Source: Nitrospirales bacterium (GTDB taxonomy: Bacteria > Nitrospirota > Nitrospiria > Nitrospirales > UBA8639). From it: 64,000 bases of DNA. The stretch covers positions 889,147 to 953,146 of the forward strand of contig JALDRJ010000002.1 of assembly GCA_031315865.1 (NCBI GenBank), given 5' to 3'. The position numbers were made by a program, and so were the translations under genes. This document shows positions 1-8,001 of the stretch, in pieces (within the stretch, counting starts at the first letter, position 1; the number at the start of each line of letters is the position of its first letter). The notes beneath the pieces were generated by a model. The model was not told the origin of the DNA and did not search any database. It saw nothing but the letters and a program-made list of their open reading frames with translations.

Positions 1-182
1 GGGTTTACCTTCAATTCAACACGAGAGCCAAGGGGGTCATGGGCATCAACACCGTACCATTCGCTCTGATAGGTGATAGCAAACACTCGATAACGTTGCA
101 TCCGAAGATTTTTCAGGACTTCTTGAGGCGTACACCATTTCTGATGCGTCGATTGCTGAGATTGCTGAAATACCACGTTCAT
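1..182 (-). CDS. PepSY-like protein, 3' end beyond window
   Basis: Reading the minus strand from an ATG at 182 gives at least 60 codons without a stop, running off the left edge. A strong ribosome binding site, AAGGAGG, lies at about 186-192, ending a few bases before the ATG. The visible protein has no signal peptide; after residue 17 it reads TPQEVLKNLRMQRYRVFAIT, followed by a YGVDAHDPLG stretch and a VELKV strand, the helix-then-strands pattern of a PepSY domain. It is divergent from the PepSY / response regulator / kinase operon starting at 304, so the two probably share a control region. Function is not known; PepSY proteins beside two-component systems are often part of the same regulon. 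The family call is by pattern only. Confidence 0.6.
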   Translation of the reverse strand, partial: MNVVFQQSQQSTHQKWCTPQEVLKNLRMQRYRVFAITYQSEWYGVDAHDPLGSRVELKVN

Positions 183-236
183 GATTACCTCCTTAACGAG
201 AATGTTATGACGACTTCTACAGCAGCATACGACATG

Positions 237-268
237 ACACCTAAAGGCACACTGAAACTTCATTTAAG
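237..268. promoter_or_regulatory. candidate operator, copy 1 (shared with 3447-3478)
   Basis: This 32-bp stretch between the divergent PepSY-type genes aligns without gaps to 3447-3478, upstream of the BOF gene, with 23 of 32 identical bases. The best conserved blocks are GGCAC, CTGAAA and CATTT. Read in reverse it resembles the spaced CTTAA-type half-sites bound by QseB/PmrA-like regulators. Binding by the response regulator at 724-1395 is an inference. Confidence 0.45.
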
Positions 269-303
269 CTCTGATTCAGGTTCGCTCTGGTAGGATTGCG
301 GCC

Positions 304-708
304 ATGAGACACGTCACAATCGACACGGGATCTTCTGAAATGCAGACACAGGGTGAAACCCATAACGGGAAGGACTCTAGAGGAACACTGAGGAGGCCAG
401 GGCTATGGGCTCTGATGTGTGCACTCGTCTTTTTTGGATGGACTATCCCGTTGTATGCAGCCGAGGAGCTCTTGCCATATGATCAATTGAAGACGAAATT
501 TGTTCCCATTGAGCAAGTTCTCAGTCACGTCAATCGATCATTTGAAGGCATCATCCTTGAAGTGGAGTTGGAAGAGGACGATGAGACATGGATCTATGAA
601 GTGAAATTGCTGACGCCTCAAGGAAATGTGCTAGAAGTAGAATATGATGCCCAGAACATGGATCTTTTAACGGTGAAAGGAAAGCGAGATAGCGCCGCGC
701 AACGCTAA
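304..708 (+). CDS. exported PepSY-domain protein
   Basis: A 134-residue protein. Residues 1-30 are polar and basic, then a hydrophobic segment (LWALMCALVFFGWTIPLYA) ends in a plausible signal-peptidase site, so the rest should be periplasmic. Residues about 65-125 form a PepSY domain: a helix (IEQVLSHVNRSF), then strands around WIYEVKLLTPQG and VLEVEYDA. The assigned ATG has no clear ribosome binding site, and an internal ATG at 340 is possible. It lies 15 bases before the response regulator and is surely co-transcribed with it. PepSY proteins in such operons are thought to tune the sensor kinase or act as its output; the role here is inferred from context. Confidence 0.8.
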   Translation: MRHVTIDTGSSEMQTQGETHNGKDSRGTLRRPGLWALMCALVFFGWTIPLYAAEELLPYDQLKTKFVPIEQVLSHVNRSFEGIILEVELEEDDETWIYEVKLLTPQGNVLEVEYDAQNMDLLTVKGKRDSAAQR

Positions 709-723
709 ACCGCGTCACCGCCA

Positions 724-1395
724 ATGAGATTACTAGTCGTCGAAGATGATCCCCTCCTCTCAAAACAATTGGCCAAGGCCTTGAGCAAGGCCGCCTATGC
801 CGTCGACATTGCACAGAATGGCGAAGATGGAGAATACTTTGGGCAAACCGAGTCCTATGATGCGGTGATTCTCGACCTGGGTCTCCCGAAGCGGGAAGGA
901 TTATCGATCTTACAGAGCTGGCGGCAAGAAGGGCGGATGATGCCTGTCCTGATATTGACCGCACGGGATACCTGGCGCGAAAAAGTGACCGGGCTGAGAG
1001 CGGGGGCGGATGATTATTTGACCAAGCCCTTTGAGATGGAGGAAGTGATCGCAAGAGTCGAGGCCTTGATCCGCCGGGCCACAGGACATGCCAGTTCCGT
1101 CATTGAATGGGGACCGGTCAGACTTGATACCAGTAGCCAAGAGGTCATGCTTGGCGAGACGGTGCTAGAATTGACCGCATTGGAATTTCGGACCTTATCC
1201 TACTTCCTTCATCATCCACGTTCGGTCATTTCCAAGACTCGACTGACGGAACATATATACAACCAAGAATTCGACCTCGACTCCAATGTGATTGAAGTCC
1301 TCGTGAACCGGTTACGAAAAAAGCTTGGTCACTCCTTTATCGTCACACACCGCGGCAAAGGGTATCAGCTCTCCAAGTTCGATGAGAACGCCTAA
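724..1395 (+). CDS. OmpR-family response regulator (QseB/PmrA-like)
   Basis: A 223-residue DNA-binding response regulator. The receiver domain (residues 1-115) has the acidic pair E7-D8-D9, the phosphoacceptor D51 in VILDLGLP, T79 and K101 in TKPF. A winged-helix domain fills about 125-220, with the typical VIEVLVNRLRKKLG recognition region. It sits between a PepSY gene and a sensor kinase whose start codon overlaps its last 14 bases, so the two are translationally coupled. The nearby convergent BOF gene resembles the E. coli ygiW-qseBC arrangement. Regulator class is secure; the stimulus and exact orthology are not. Confidence 0.93.
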   Translation: MRLLVVEDDPLLSKQLAKALSKAAYAVDIAQNGEDGEYFGQTESYDAVILDLGLPKREGLSILQSWRQEGRMMPVLILTARDTWREKVTGLRAGADDYLTKPFEMEEVIARVEALIRRATGHASSVIEWGPVRLDTSSQEVMLGETVLELTALEFRTLSYFLHHPRSVISKTRLTEHIYNQEFDLDSNVIEVLVNRLRKKLGHSFIVTHRGKGYQLSKFDENA

Positions 1396-2737
1396 CACCC
1401 TGACGCTCCGTCTCCTCCTTACTTCGAGTATTTGGGTCGTCCTGACGCTGATCGCAACCGGCATGCTTCTGGTACACCTCTTCCGATCCCATCTCGAACA
1501 GCATTTCGACGCCTTTCTCTTTGATCAGCTGCAGGGCAATATCGCCGCAAGCGATATTTCTCCGACGGACGGGACATTGAGGATGACATGGAGCCCGTCC
1601 AATCTTCGTTTTCACCGGCCGCTGTCGGGATGGTATTGGCAAATTAAAAAGAATGATCGTTTGGTGGCCAGATCCAGATCGCTCTGGAATAAGTCGATGA
1701 CCATCAATGACCCGGTCATGGGAACCGGCTTGCAACATCAGACTCTTATTGGCCCCGCGGGCCGAACATTACGGGCCTTGGTCGAGAAGGTCACGCTTCC
1801 AGACTTCAACGCGTACTTTACCTTCGCCGTCGCAGGCCCGCTTCTGGAAGTTGAGCAGGATGTTCAACAATTTTCGACAATGCTGATGATCGCATTGGCA
1901 GCATTGGGTGCTGGCCTGCTGGGGGCGATCTTTCTCCAAATTCACTATGGGCTTCAACCGCTTCGTCAATTGCGTCAGGCCCTGGCCGAGACACGAGCCG
2001 GACGAATCTCCCGTCTGCCCGGGAATTTTCCCGTCGAGATACAACCAGTGGTCTCCGAACTCAATGCCCTTCTTGATCACAATACGGCGCTCTTGGATCG
2101 GGCGCGAACGCAAACAGCGAATTTAGCCCATGCACTGAAGAATCCGTTGACCGCCATGAAGAATGAAGCGCAAGAGATGGAAGGGGACCAGGGGCAGATC
2201 ATGAAGGATCAGCTCAAGGATATGACTCACTCCATCAATCGCTACTTGTCAAAAGCCCGGACATCGGGGGCGGTCGGCCTACTGCGAAATCGGATCAACG
2301 TTGGTCCAATCGCTCAAGACCTGCGTTTTTCCATGGATCATCTCTACAAAGAGAAAGCATTGAGCATCGACATTCACGGTTTGGACGATTGCTACTTTCA
2401 AGGCGATGCTCATGACTTGGAAGAAATGCTCGGAAATCTACTGGACAATGCATGCAAATGGGCTAAAAGACACGTTCGGATCAATGGAGAACGGCAAAAG
2501 GGTGGATGGAGCATGTGCGTAGAGGATGACGGGCTCGGTATCTCCCAAGGGCAAATGGCCGAAGTCCTTAAACGGGGCCGTCGCCTTGATGAAGCCACGC
2601 CCGGTCATGGCTTAGGCTTGAGCATTGTCCATGACATCATCGTGTTGTACGGGGGATCTCTCTCGCTGTCCCATTCATCTTTGGGAGGGGCTCGTGCCTG
2701 CCTTCAATGGCCAGAGCCTGACCGAGCCAGAATCTGA
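1382..2737 (+). CDS. sensor histidine kinase (QseC/PhoQ-like)
   Basis: A 451-residue membrane kinase from the ATG at 1382; an in-frame start at 1325 lies inside the regulator gene and is less likely. A first membrane segment (about 8-33) and a second (about 165-190) bracket a periplasmic sensor of about 130 residues. A HAMP-like linker follows, then the dimerisation helix NLAHALKNPLTAMKNE with phosphoacceptor H250, and an ATPase domain with the N box NLLDNACKWA, the G1 box EDDGLGIS and the G2 box GHGLGLSIVHD. It phosphorylates the regulator encoded just upstream. The signal is unknown; relatives sense cations, acidity or antimicrobial peptides. Its 3' end faces a bidirectional terminator. Confidence 0.92.
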   Translation: MRTPNTLTLRLLLTSSIWVVLTLIATGMLLVHLFRSHLEQHFDAFLFDQLQGNIAASDISPTDGTLRMTWSPSNLRFHRPLSGWYWQIKKNDRLVARSRSLWNKSMTINDPVMGTGLQHQTLIGPAGRTLRALVEKVTLPDFNAYFTFAVAGPLLEVEQDVQQFSTMLMIALAALGAGLLGAIFLQIHYGLQPLRQLRQALAETRAGRISRLPGNFPVEIQPVVSELNALLDHNTALLDRARTQTANLAHALKNPLTAMKNEAQEMEGDQGQIMKDQLKDMTHSINRYLSKARTSGAVGLLRNRINVGPIAQDLRFSMDHLYKEKALSIDIHGLDDCYFQGDAHDLEEMLGNLLDNACKWAKRHVRINGERQKGGWSMCVEDDGLGISQGQMAEVLKRGRRLDEATPGHGLGLSIVHDIIVLYGGSLSLSHSSLGGARACLQWPEPDRARI

Positions 2738-2799
2738 CGAGAGGGTACGCAACTTCACTCGTCGAGTTCGATATCTCTGCAAAACATCCGTGTTCTCAT

Positions 2800-2860
2800 G
2801 CAGAGCCGCATACGTCCTCCATCGCTATAATGGAGGACGTTGTATTGCTCAGGGCTCTGC
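2800..2860. terminator. bidirectional terminator between convergent genes
   Basis: Two nested inverted repeats are seen. The inner arms are 2812-2822 and 2830-2840 (ACGTCCTCCAT with its exact complement, 11 bp, 7-base loop). The outer arms are 2800-2807 and 2853-2860 (GCAGAGCC/GGCTCTGC). The element lies exactly between the kinase stop and the convergent BOF gene stop. There is no long T tract, so it is a strong hairpin rather than a textbook terminator. Confidence 0.75.
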
Positions 2861-2865
2861 CCGTT

Positions 2866-3252
2866 TCACTTCAACTGTCCAATGTCGATAGTTGAATCGG
2901 AGGCATCGACCACTTCTATCATTTCCACCTCCATCTCATTCGTACCCCACTCCCGGTCAATTTCTCCTGATATCCGAACGATCATTCGTGGATCGACCTT
3001 CATGTTTCGCCAATCCTTGTGATCGATTTCGACGATCATCGTCCCGGTTTTATCCTCAAAAAGATACTGCTCTCCAGCAACCCGGCGAAGAATCTTACCC
3101 GTGAGGGAAAACCACGAGTCATCGACCGCGTTTTTAGCAACAGACACCGTTGTTACACTACCCTCTTCCCCGGCTCCCTGAAATTGCGCCCAAGCGGTCA
3201 ATACGCTTGATAGAAGAAGCCCAACAACGATCGCGATTGTACCTTTAGTCAT
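2866..3252 (-). CDS. exported BOF/YgiW-family OB-fold protein
   Basis: A 128-residue protein with a clean signal peptide (MTKGTIAIVVGLLLSSVLTA, cut after WA), so it acts in the periplasm. The mature part has the BOF pattern: a WFSLTGKI strand, YLFEDKTGTMIVEID, WRNMKVDP, and a final VRISGEID strand with the acidic tail VEMIEVVDAS. The start is fixed by AAGGAG upstream of the ATG. In E. coli and relatives ygiW, of the same family, lies next to qseBC and is controlled by it; here it is convergent to a QseBC-like pair. Members of this family are linked to stress tolerance and bind small ligands or cations; the ligand here is unknown. Confidence 0.85.
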   Translation of the reverse strand: MTKGTIAIVVGLLLSSVLTAWAQFQGAGEEGSVTTVSVAKNAVDDSWFSLTGKILRRVAGEQYLFEDKTGTMIVEIDHKDWRNMKVDPRMIVRISGEIDREWGTNEMEVEMIEVVDASDSTIDIGQLK

Positions 3253-3254
3253 GA

Positions 3255-3419
3255 TTAATCTCCTTTATTGGTGATGAGTAAAAGAAACCCGTTGCCGATG
3301 ATCCCTGCTAGTGCACCTGACGCACACAGCCGAATCCATGCAACGACGGATACCGGAACAGAAAAGCCCTCGCCCTGCTTGAATGATTCATAGGACCTCC
3401 TTTTGGTGAAAGATTTCAC
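3255..3419 (-). CDS. possible small membrane protein, start unclear
   Basis: A reading frame ending 2 bases before the BOF gene encodes a hydrophobic stretch (WIRLCASGALAGIIGNGFLL) and a short polar tail. A GTG at 3419 would give 54 residues; the longer in-frame ATG at 3473 overlaps the candidate operator. The only strong ribosome binding site (AAGGAGG at about 3397-3403) points to an ATG at 3391 in another frame, which gives a 27-residue peptide ending at 3308. Either the real product is the short peptide, or the gene carries a frameshift between 3308 and 3391. It would be co-transcribed with the BOF gene. Low confidence. Confidence 0.3.
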   Translation of the reverse strand: MKSFTKRRSYESFKQGEGFSVPVSVVAWIRLCASGALAGIIGNGFLLLITNKGD

Positions 3420-3446
3420 GATCTCTGGGTTGAATCGTACAGCATG

Positions 3447-3478
3447 TACCCTGAGGGCACGCTGAAAATGCATTTCAG
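3447..3478. promoter_or_regulatory. candidate operator, copy 2 (shared with 237-268)
   Basis: This stretch aligns with 237-268 at 23 of 32 positions and sits upstream of the minus-strand BOF gene. Its 3' part, CTGAAAATGCATTTCAG, is nearly palindromic (CTGAAA and TTTCAG arms). Presence before two operons flanking one two-component system suggests a binding site for that regulator; no binding evidence exists. Confidence 0.4.
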
Positions 3479-3503
3479 GTTGCCGTAAGGTAAGTTAGGG
3501 CAT

Positions 3504-3546
3504 GAGGGCGAGAACGAAGCTGGCGACTTTATTCAACAGCCCCTAA
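3504..3546 (+). repeat. interspersed repeat, copy A
   Basis: The sequence running from GAGGGCGAGAACGAAGCTGG to CAACAGCCCCTAA recurs in altered form at 39675-39720 (same strand) and 34014-34058 (opposite strand). It lies in a 417-base gene-free stretch (3474-3892) where nothing else could be recognised. Function unknown; the copy at 39675 looks like a small terminator hairpin. Confidence 0.55.
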
Positions 3547-3892
3547 ATGTAATTGTATGGTTGGAAAGGAAACGAAGAATTCCGTCATGTAGGACCGACG
3601 GTGGAGAGGCAAAACTTTACGATTTCTCGTAGGTTGTTCGACGAGTGGAGGGCGCGTAGAATCCCCAAGCCATTCCCGGAGTGTTGAACGCTATTCTTCT
3701 TAAGAGGCCCGATCTACCTCTTATTTGTGTTGAAAAGACCGCAAGACCTCGAATGGCTCTTTCTCCCATGGGCTAATCCGTGGGGATTTGTTTTGGACAG
3801 CATAGAGCTAAGCCTGCATGCGGAATCTTCCATGAGTTGTGAGGCAACTCCATAATCTCATGCAATCAAGGAAAGCAGGAGAAAAGACCACG

Positions 3893-4129
3893 TTATTCCT
3901 GTACGACAATATGCGTATCCGTTTCCTCGACACCAGGGATGGTGTGAATTTTGGTCATGATGACATCCGATAGCGCACGGTCATCCGGAGCATTAATCAA
4001 CCCAAAGATATCCGGTTGACCAAAACACGCATGAGCTTGTTCCACCCCCGGCATAGACTTTAAAGTAGCAAGCACTTCTTGTGATTTACCGGCTTTGACT
4101 TTCATCAGAATGTAGGCTTTAGTGGCCAT
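3893..4129 (-). CDS. stand-alone AsnC/Lrp ligand-binding (RAM) domain protein
   Basis: A 78-residue protein from the ATG at 4129, which has GGAGGG just upstream; a longer in-frame ATG at 4186 adds 19 unlike residues. The whole protein is the C-terminal alpha/beta sandwich of Lrp/AsnC regulators: the first strand AYILMKVKAG, helix EVLATLKSMPGV, strand QAHACFGQPDIFGLI, helix ALSDVIMTKIHTIPGV and last strand ETDTHIVV. There is no helix-turn-helix, so it cannot bind DNA alone. Such single-domain proteins form ring-like oligomers that bind amino acids or other small ligands. Neighbours do not reveal a target. It is monocistronic. Confidence 0.85.
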   Translation of the reverse strand: MATKAYILMKVKAGKSQEVLATLKSMPGVEQAHACFGQPDIFGLINAPDDRALSDVIMTKIHTIPGVEETDTHIVVQE

Positions 4130-4254
4130 GGAATACCCTCCTTGGTTGAAGCAAACGAGTCGGGAATGATGGCCTCTTTTTACCATATTGTGAATTCATC
4201 CACCAACCTCACGATTGACGAACGGTGTCTGGACCATCAGGTTGTGTTGATGAT

Positions 4255-4266
4255 CCCTGATCAGGG
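4255..4266. promoter_or_regulatory. 12-bp palindrome before the hybrid kinase
   Basis: CCCTGATCAGGG is a perfect 12-base palindrome 12 bases before the ATG at 4279, inside the near-palindrome GATCCCTGATCAGGGTATC. Position suggests an operator or a transcript hairpin covering the ribosome binding site; chance is possible. Confidence 0.3.
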
Positions 4267-4278
4267 TATCATTTGAGA

Positions 4279-7026
4279 ATGCCTCCGATGGACATGTCCT
4301 GTATGCCGATGCTCTCTAAAGACCACACCATTCTTGAAAAGGGGGCTATGGAGTTTCGGCCCTTTGGAAAGAATGAGCAAGGTGAAAAAATCCGGGATGT
4401 GACGGGCATCAAAGTCCATGCGTATGTGACACATCTGGAAGAAAGCCTCGCGAAGAAAGAAGGGACTCAAGCTGGCAAACAGGCTTCCGAAAGGCTCTGC
4501 TCACTCCTGAATGATCGCATTCCAGACCCCACTTATCACGTTACCCCCACATTCCTGAAGAATATTTGGAACAGCTATTCGTATGAATTCGTGTGCTACT
4601 TGACCGAATTTTGTCTGCTGATTTCCCAAGATCCTCAATTTCAGGTTCAGGTCGGGAAGACCAAATATATTTCTCCCATTATTCAAACGTTGGGCCGGCC
4701 ATTCTCAGTGCCTCAAATCTATAAAATGTTCCCCCATTTTGGCCAAAAATTTGCCAGAGGCTCTATTCTCTTCGAAGTGGGGGAGGTGACGGAATCATCC
4801 GCGATTTTACGGATGAAATATACGGAACATGTCTATCGGCAATTCGGCGCCTACCGAAAACGATGCGCCGATCAAATTTGCGAAGTTTCGAAAACGGCCC
4901 TGTCTGTCGTTCCAGAACATGTCCACCAACTCGGCCATGCAACCGTGAAAGATCTCCGATGTATCGCGAATGGTGACGAATGGTGTGAATGGGAGTTTCG
5001 TTGGTCTCCTCCGATTCAGCTTCCTTTCGGATGGGCCCTTGGAGGTATTCTGGCGGGCCTCCTCGCCTTTGGGTACCTGCAATGGCGCTATCCCACTGTC
5101 ACCGTGGCTGAATCGTTGGCCATCGCCCTGTTCCCCCCTGTGATTGCCTGGTTCTGCACCCAACGTAAAGAACAGGTACATTCACGGCAACGTGAAGCCT
5201 TAATCGTAGAACAGCTGGACACCGTCGAAACTCGTCATGAAGAACTGAGAGAGGCCTTTCTTGAACAGGAACAAGGAACGGTGGAACTCCGTCGCAAAGT
5301 AATTCAGCTCACTACCCTGCATCGTGCGGGTTTGCTCTTTAGCGCAACGCTGGATCGTGAAACGCTGATCCAGAATGTCTTAAAGACCATCGTGGAAGAG
5401 CTCCATTATGATCGTGCGCTGATGTCCTTTTTTGACCCTGTCAATAAGATCGTACATGATGCGCGCGTTCTCGGCCTCTCAAAGGAAGCCGCCGAATTTG
5501 CCCGGGCTCGCGAATTCCCCGTGACAGATCCCACCACTATTGAGGGGAAAGTACTTCTGAAAGGTGAACCGGTCCTCTTGGAGAATATTCATGAACAGGA
5601 TGTATGGGAACGACTACATGATTTGAACCGAGAAATGGCCAAAATTTCAAAGGCGACTTCATTGATTGTCGTGCCGTTAAAAGTGAAAGATAAAATCATC
5701 GGCTCGCTGATGGTCGATCGCGTACAGGGCCATTCACTCACGCAAGACGACCTGGATGTCATGTCTACAGTCGCGACTCAAGTCGCGATTTCCCTCGACA
5801 ATACTGACGCATATCATCAAATCGAGGAACTGAACCTTGGCCTGGAACGACGCGTCGAGGAGCGTACGGCAGAACTCCAACAGGCCTACGAAGAGCTCAA
5901 GGAACTGGATCGTTTGAAATCACAATTTCTCGCGCATGTGTCCCATGAACTGCGAAGCCCCCTGACCAGCATCAAGGGGTTTGCGGAAAACATTCTGGCC
6001 GGAGTGACAGGAGCCATTACAGACAAGCAGGAACGCTGCCTTGAACGTATTCGATCCAACAGCAACCGGCTCGCTCGAATGATTTCCGACTTGCTTGACC
6101 GCGCTCGCCTCGAGGCCGGGAAAATGGAAGTGATCCTCGGTGAAGTGCCCATCGCCTTATTGACAAGGGAATGCATCGAAGAACTGACGCCCCAAGCGAC
6201 CGAAAAACAGCAGACCCTACGGGTTGACTGTCAAGACGATACGCTAACCGTCCATGCGGATGCGGATAAGATCAGCCAGATTCTCATCAATCTCATTGTC
6301 AACGCGATAAAATACACTCCACATGACGGCTCGATTCGCGTGAATCTTTCACGGCTCGATGCTCATCATGCCAGACTGACGGTCGAGGATACTGGCGAGG
6401 GAATCCCTGAGAAAGATCTGCAGAGTTTATTTCAGCCGTTTTTTCGGGTGAATCGGCGGCACAAATCCAACGTCAAAGGATTGGGGTTGGGGCTCTCGAT
6501 CGTCAAGCAACTCGTGGACCTTCACCATGGCTCTATCTCTGTGGAGAGCGAGCTCGGGAAGGGCACAACGTTTCATGTGGATCTTCCTCTAGAGCCTATC
6601 GTCAGACCTGAGAACCCGGCTTATACCGAAGGCGCAAGGCGCATTCTGGTCGTCGATGATGACCAGGATATTCTGGAGCTCGTTGTGGACCGCTTAGAAG
6701 GTGAAGGTTATCAAGTCCAATCCGCCAGGACGGGACAAGATGCCTTGGCTGCGCTTCAACAAACCGTGTATGACGGGGTCATCCTCGATATAGGACTACC
6801 CGATATGGATGGGGGGCAGATTCTTGAAGCTATACGGCAACAATACCCCAAACTCCCTGTTGTCATGGTAACGGCGTCTGAAGCCAAGGATCGGGCCATG
6901 GCGGCGATGAAATATGGCGCGAACGCGTATCTCTTAAAGCCTTTTGATTCAGCGCAATTCAAGTATGTGACCACTCAGTGGTTTAGCAAAAACCCGGATC
7001 AAGACAGGACCGGACTAAAGAGCTAA
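4279..7026 (+). CDS. V4R-GAF hybrid histidine kinase with C-terminal receiver
   Basis: About 915 residues (ATG at 4279; an upstream TTG at 4273 is also in frame). Order: a V4R/DUF2378-like sensory region (about 20-240, ending in the cysteine-bearing IANGDEWCEWEFRW), two membrane segments (about 245-290), a coiled coil (about 300-345), a GAF domain (about 350-515), a second coiled coil, the kinase core with HVSHELRSPLTS (phosphoacceptor H556 from this start), N box NLIVNAIKYT, EDTGEGIP and GLGLGLSIVKQL, and a receiver domain with VVDDD, phosphoacceptor D837 in VILDIGLPD and KPF. The receiver has no output domain attached, so the phosphate probably passes to another protein. Transcribed alone. 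The signal is unknown. Confidence 0.9.
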   Translation: MPPMDMSCMPMLSKDHTILEKGAMEFRPFGKNEQGEKIRDVTGIKVHAYVTHLEESLAKKEGTQAGKQASERLCSLLNDRIPDPTYHVTPTFLKNIWNSYSYEFVCYLTEFCLLISQDPQFQVQVGKTKYISPIIQTLGRPFSVPQIYKMFPHFGQKFARGSILFEVGEVTESSAILRMKYTEHVYRQFGAYRKRCADQICEVSKTALSVVPEHVHQLGHATVKDLRCIANGDEWCEWEFRWSPPIQLPFGWALGGILAGLLAFGYLQWRYPTVTVAESLAIALFPPVIAWFCTQRKEQVHSRQREALIVEQLDTVETRHEELREAFLEQEQGTVELRRKVIQLTTLHRAGLLFSATLDRETLIQNVLKTIVEELHYDRALMSFFDPVNKIVHDARVLGLSKEAAEFARAREFPVTDPTTIEGKVLLKGEPVLLENIHEQDVWERLHDLNREMAKISKATSLIVVPLKVKDKIIGSLMVDRVQGHSLTQDDLDVMSTVATQVAISLDNTDAYHQIEELNLGLERRVEERTAELQQAYEELKELDRLKSQFLAHVSHELRSPLTSIKGFAENILAGVTGAITDKQERCLERIRSNSNRLARMISDLLDRARLEAGKMEVILGEVPIALLTRECIEELTPQATEKQQTLRVDCQDDTLTVHADADKISQILINLIVNAIKYTPHDGSIRVNLSRLDAHHARLTVEDTGEGIPEKDLQSLFQPFFRVNRRHKSNVKGLGLGLSIVKQLVDLHHGSISVESELGKGTTFHVDLPLEPIVRPENPAYTEGARRILVVDDDQDILELVVDRLEGEGYQVQSARTGQDALAALQQTVYDGVILDIGLPDMDGGQILEAIRQQYPKLPVVMVTASEAKDRAMAAMKYGANAYLLKPFDSAQFKYVTTQWFSKNPDQDRTGLKS

Positions 7027-7941
7027 CGCTTCTACCTCATAATGTCTAAAAACTTCCCCAGCATCTGACCATAATGTGCCTCTTTCCAATGAATTCCCCG
7101 CATACCGCTTACGATGCTTCTTCCAGTCCTTCGGTCCAGACGCAATTGAACGAAATTTATATGGCACAAGCATTGCTTGAAATCATTTTTGTTGTGAAAT
7201 TTCACATGAAATCAACAGGAAAACGAGTTATTTTTGCAACACTGAAGAAAATACAACACATACAGTACGATGCCTCACTATGAAGAAAAAGCTCCCGAGC
7301 AACAGAGTGACCACAACCATGAAGACCCTCTGCCATCTCAAACAAGAAAGGATTCAGGCATGAAAAGATCTAGCATGAAAAACCCATTGGTACTTTCTTG
7401 CTGGTGGTCCCGTGGACCGTCAGGGCAAGTACAAGAATGGGAATCCCGACCGACAGCTTCTGATAATCCGTCCTCTACACAGATTGAGCAATCAACCCAT
7501 TCATCCCTTCACTGGAAAGGAAACGTGCGGAACGCCAAAAAGAACTGAAACGAACTTTCCCCACCCCAAGCCTCATCTCCCTCACTATCATCTCCGCTCT
7601 GCATTTTCGACTGGGTCTCTCCATCTTTATGATTTTTTCTTCATCAAAATCCCCATGCTCTCTCTAGAGTAATCGGAAATGCCCCTAACGTAGCTCGCTT
7701 CCATCACCATCGTTCCCATCTACAATTTCTTCCCTAGAGATCTCCTTCTACGATCACAGCTTCGCTCTTTCCCAATATCTGTAAGACGCAGAACCAATGG
7801 CACTCAAGATTTTGGCGTCCTGTCAAAATCTCGGCTAATGTTGGCCCTGACGAACACGCTTCCTTTCATGTTCAATCCATCAAATTCCTTAAAATTATCA
7901 ATAAATCAAGGAGATAGAATTCACATCCCTAACAAGGAAAC
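7027..7941. other. long gene-poor region with a sigma-54 promoter
   Basis: Over 900 bases with no convincing gene. An open frame at 7270-7548 (92 residues, rich in S, N, K and Q, no ribosome binding site) lies downstream of the sigma-54 promoter at 7162-7177 and might be its product, but it has no recognisable domain. GTGAAATTTCAC at 7194-7205 is a perfect 12-base palindrome right after the expected transcription start. The region may hold a regulatory RNA or a decayed gene. Confidence 0.4.
7162..7177 (+). promoter_or_regulatory. sigma-54 (RpoN) promoter
   Basis: TGGCAC, five bases, TTGCT: an exact match to the -24/-12 consensus, with GG at 7163-7164 and GC at 7175-7176. Transcription would begin near 7188. 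No clear gene starts soon after, so the target is the uncertain 7270 frame, an RNA, or the gene at 8002 through a long leader. Confidence 0.65.
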
Positions 7942-7957
7942 TGGCATTGTGATTGCT
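7942..7957 (+). promoter_or_regulatory. sigma-54 promoter before the activator-like gene
   Basis: TGGCAT, five bases, TTGCT, with GG and GC at the same 12-base spacing as the site at 7162. It ends 44 bases before the ATG at 8002, an ideal position. One base differs from the full consensus (T for C in the -24 block). Confidence 0.65.
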
Positions 7958-8001
7958 CTGTTAAGCTTCTATGAGACAAAAATTATCTGAGAGCCGAGAG
8001 C

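Noticed and set aside
39..293. 84-codon open frame on the plus strand at the left edge
   Set aside because: It overlaps the minus-strand PepSY-like frame, which has a strong ribosome binding site, and has no recognisable domain.
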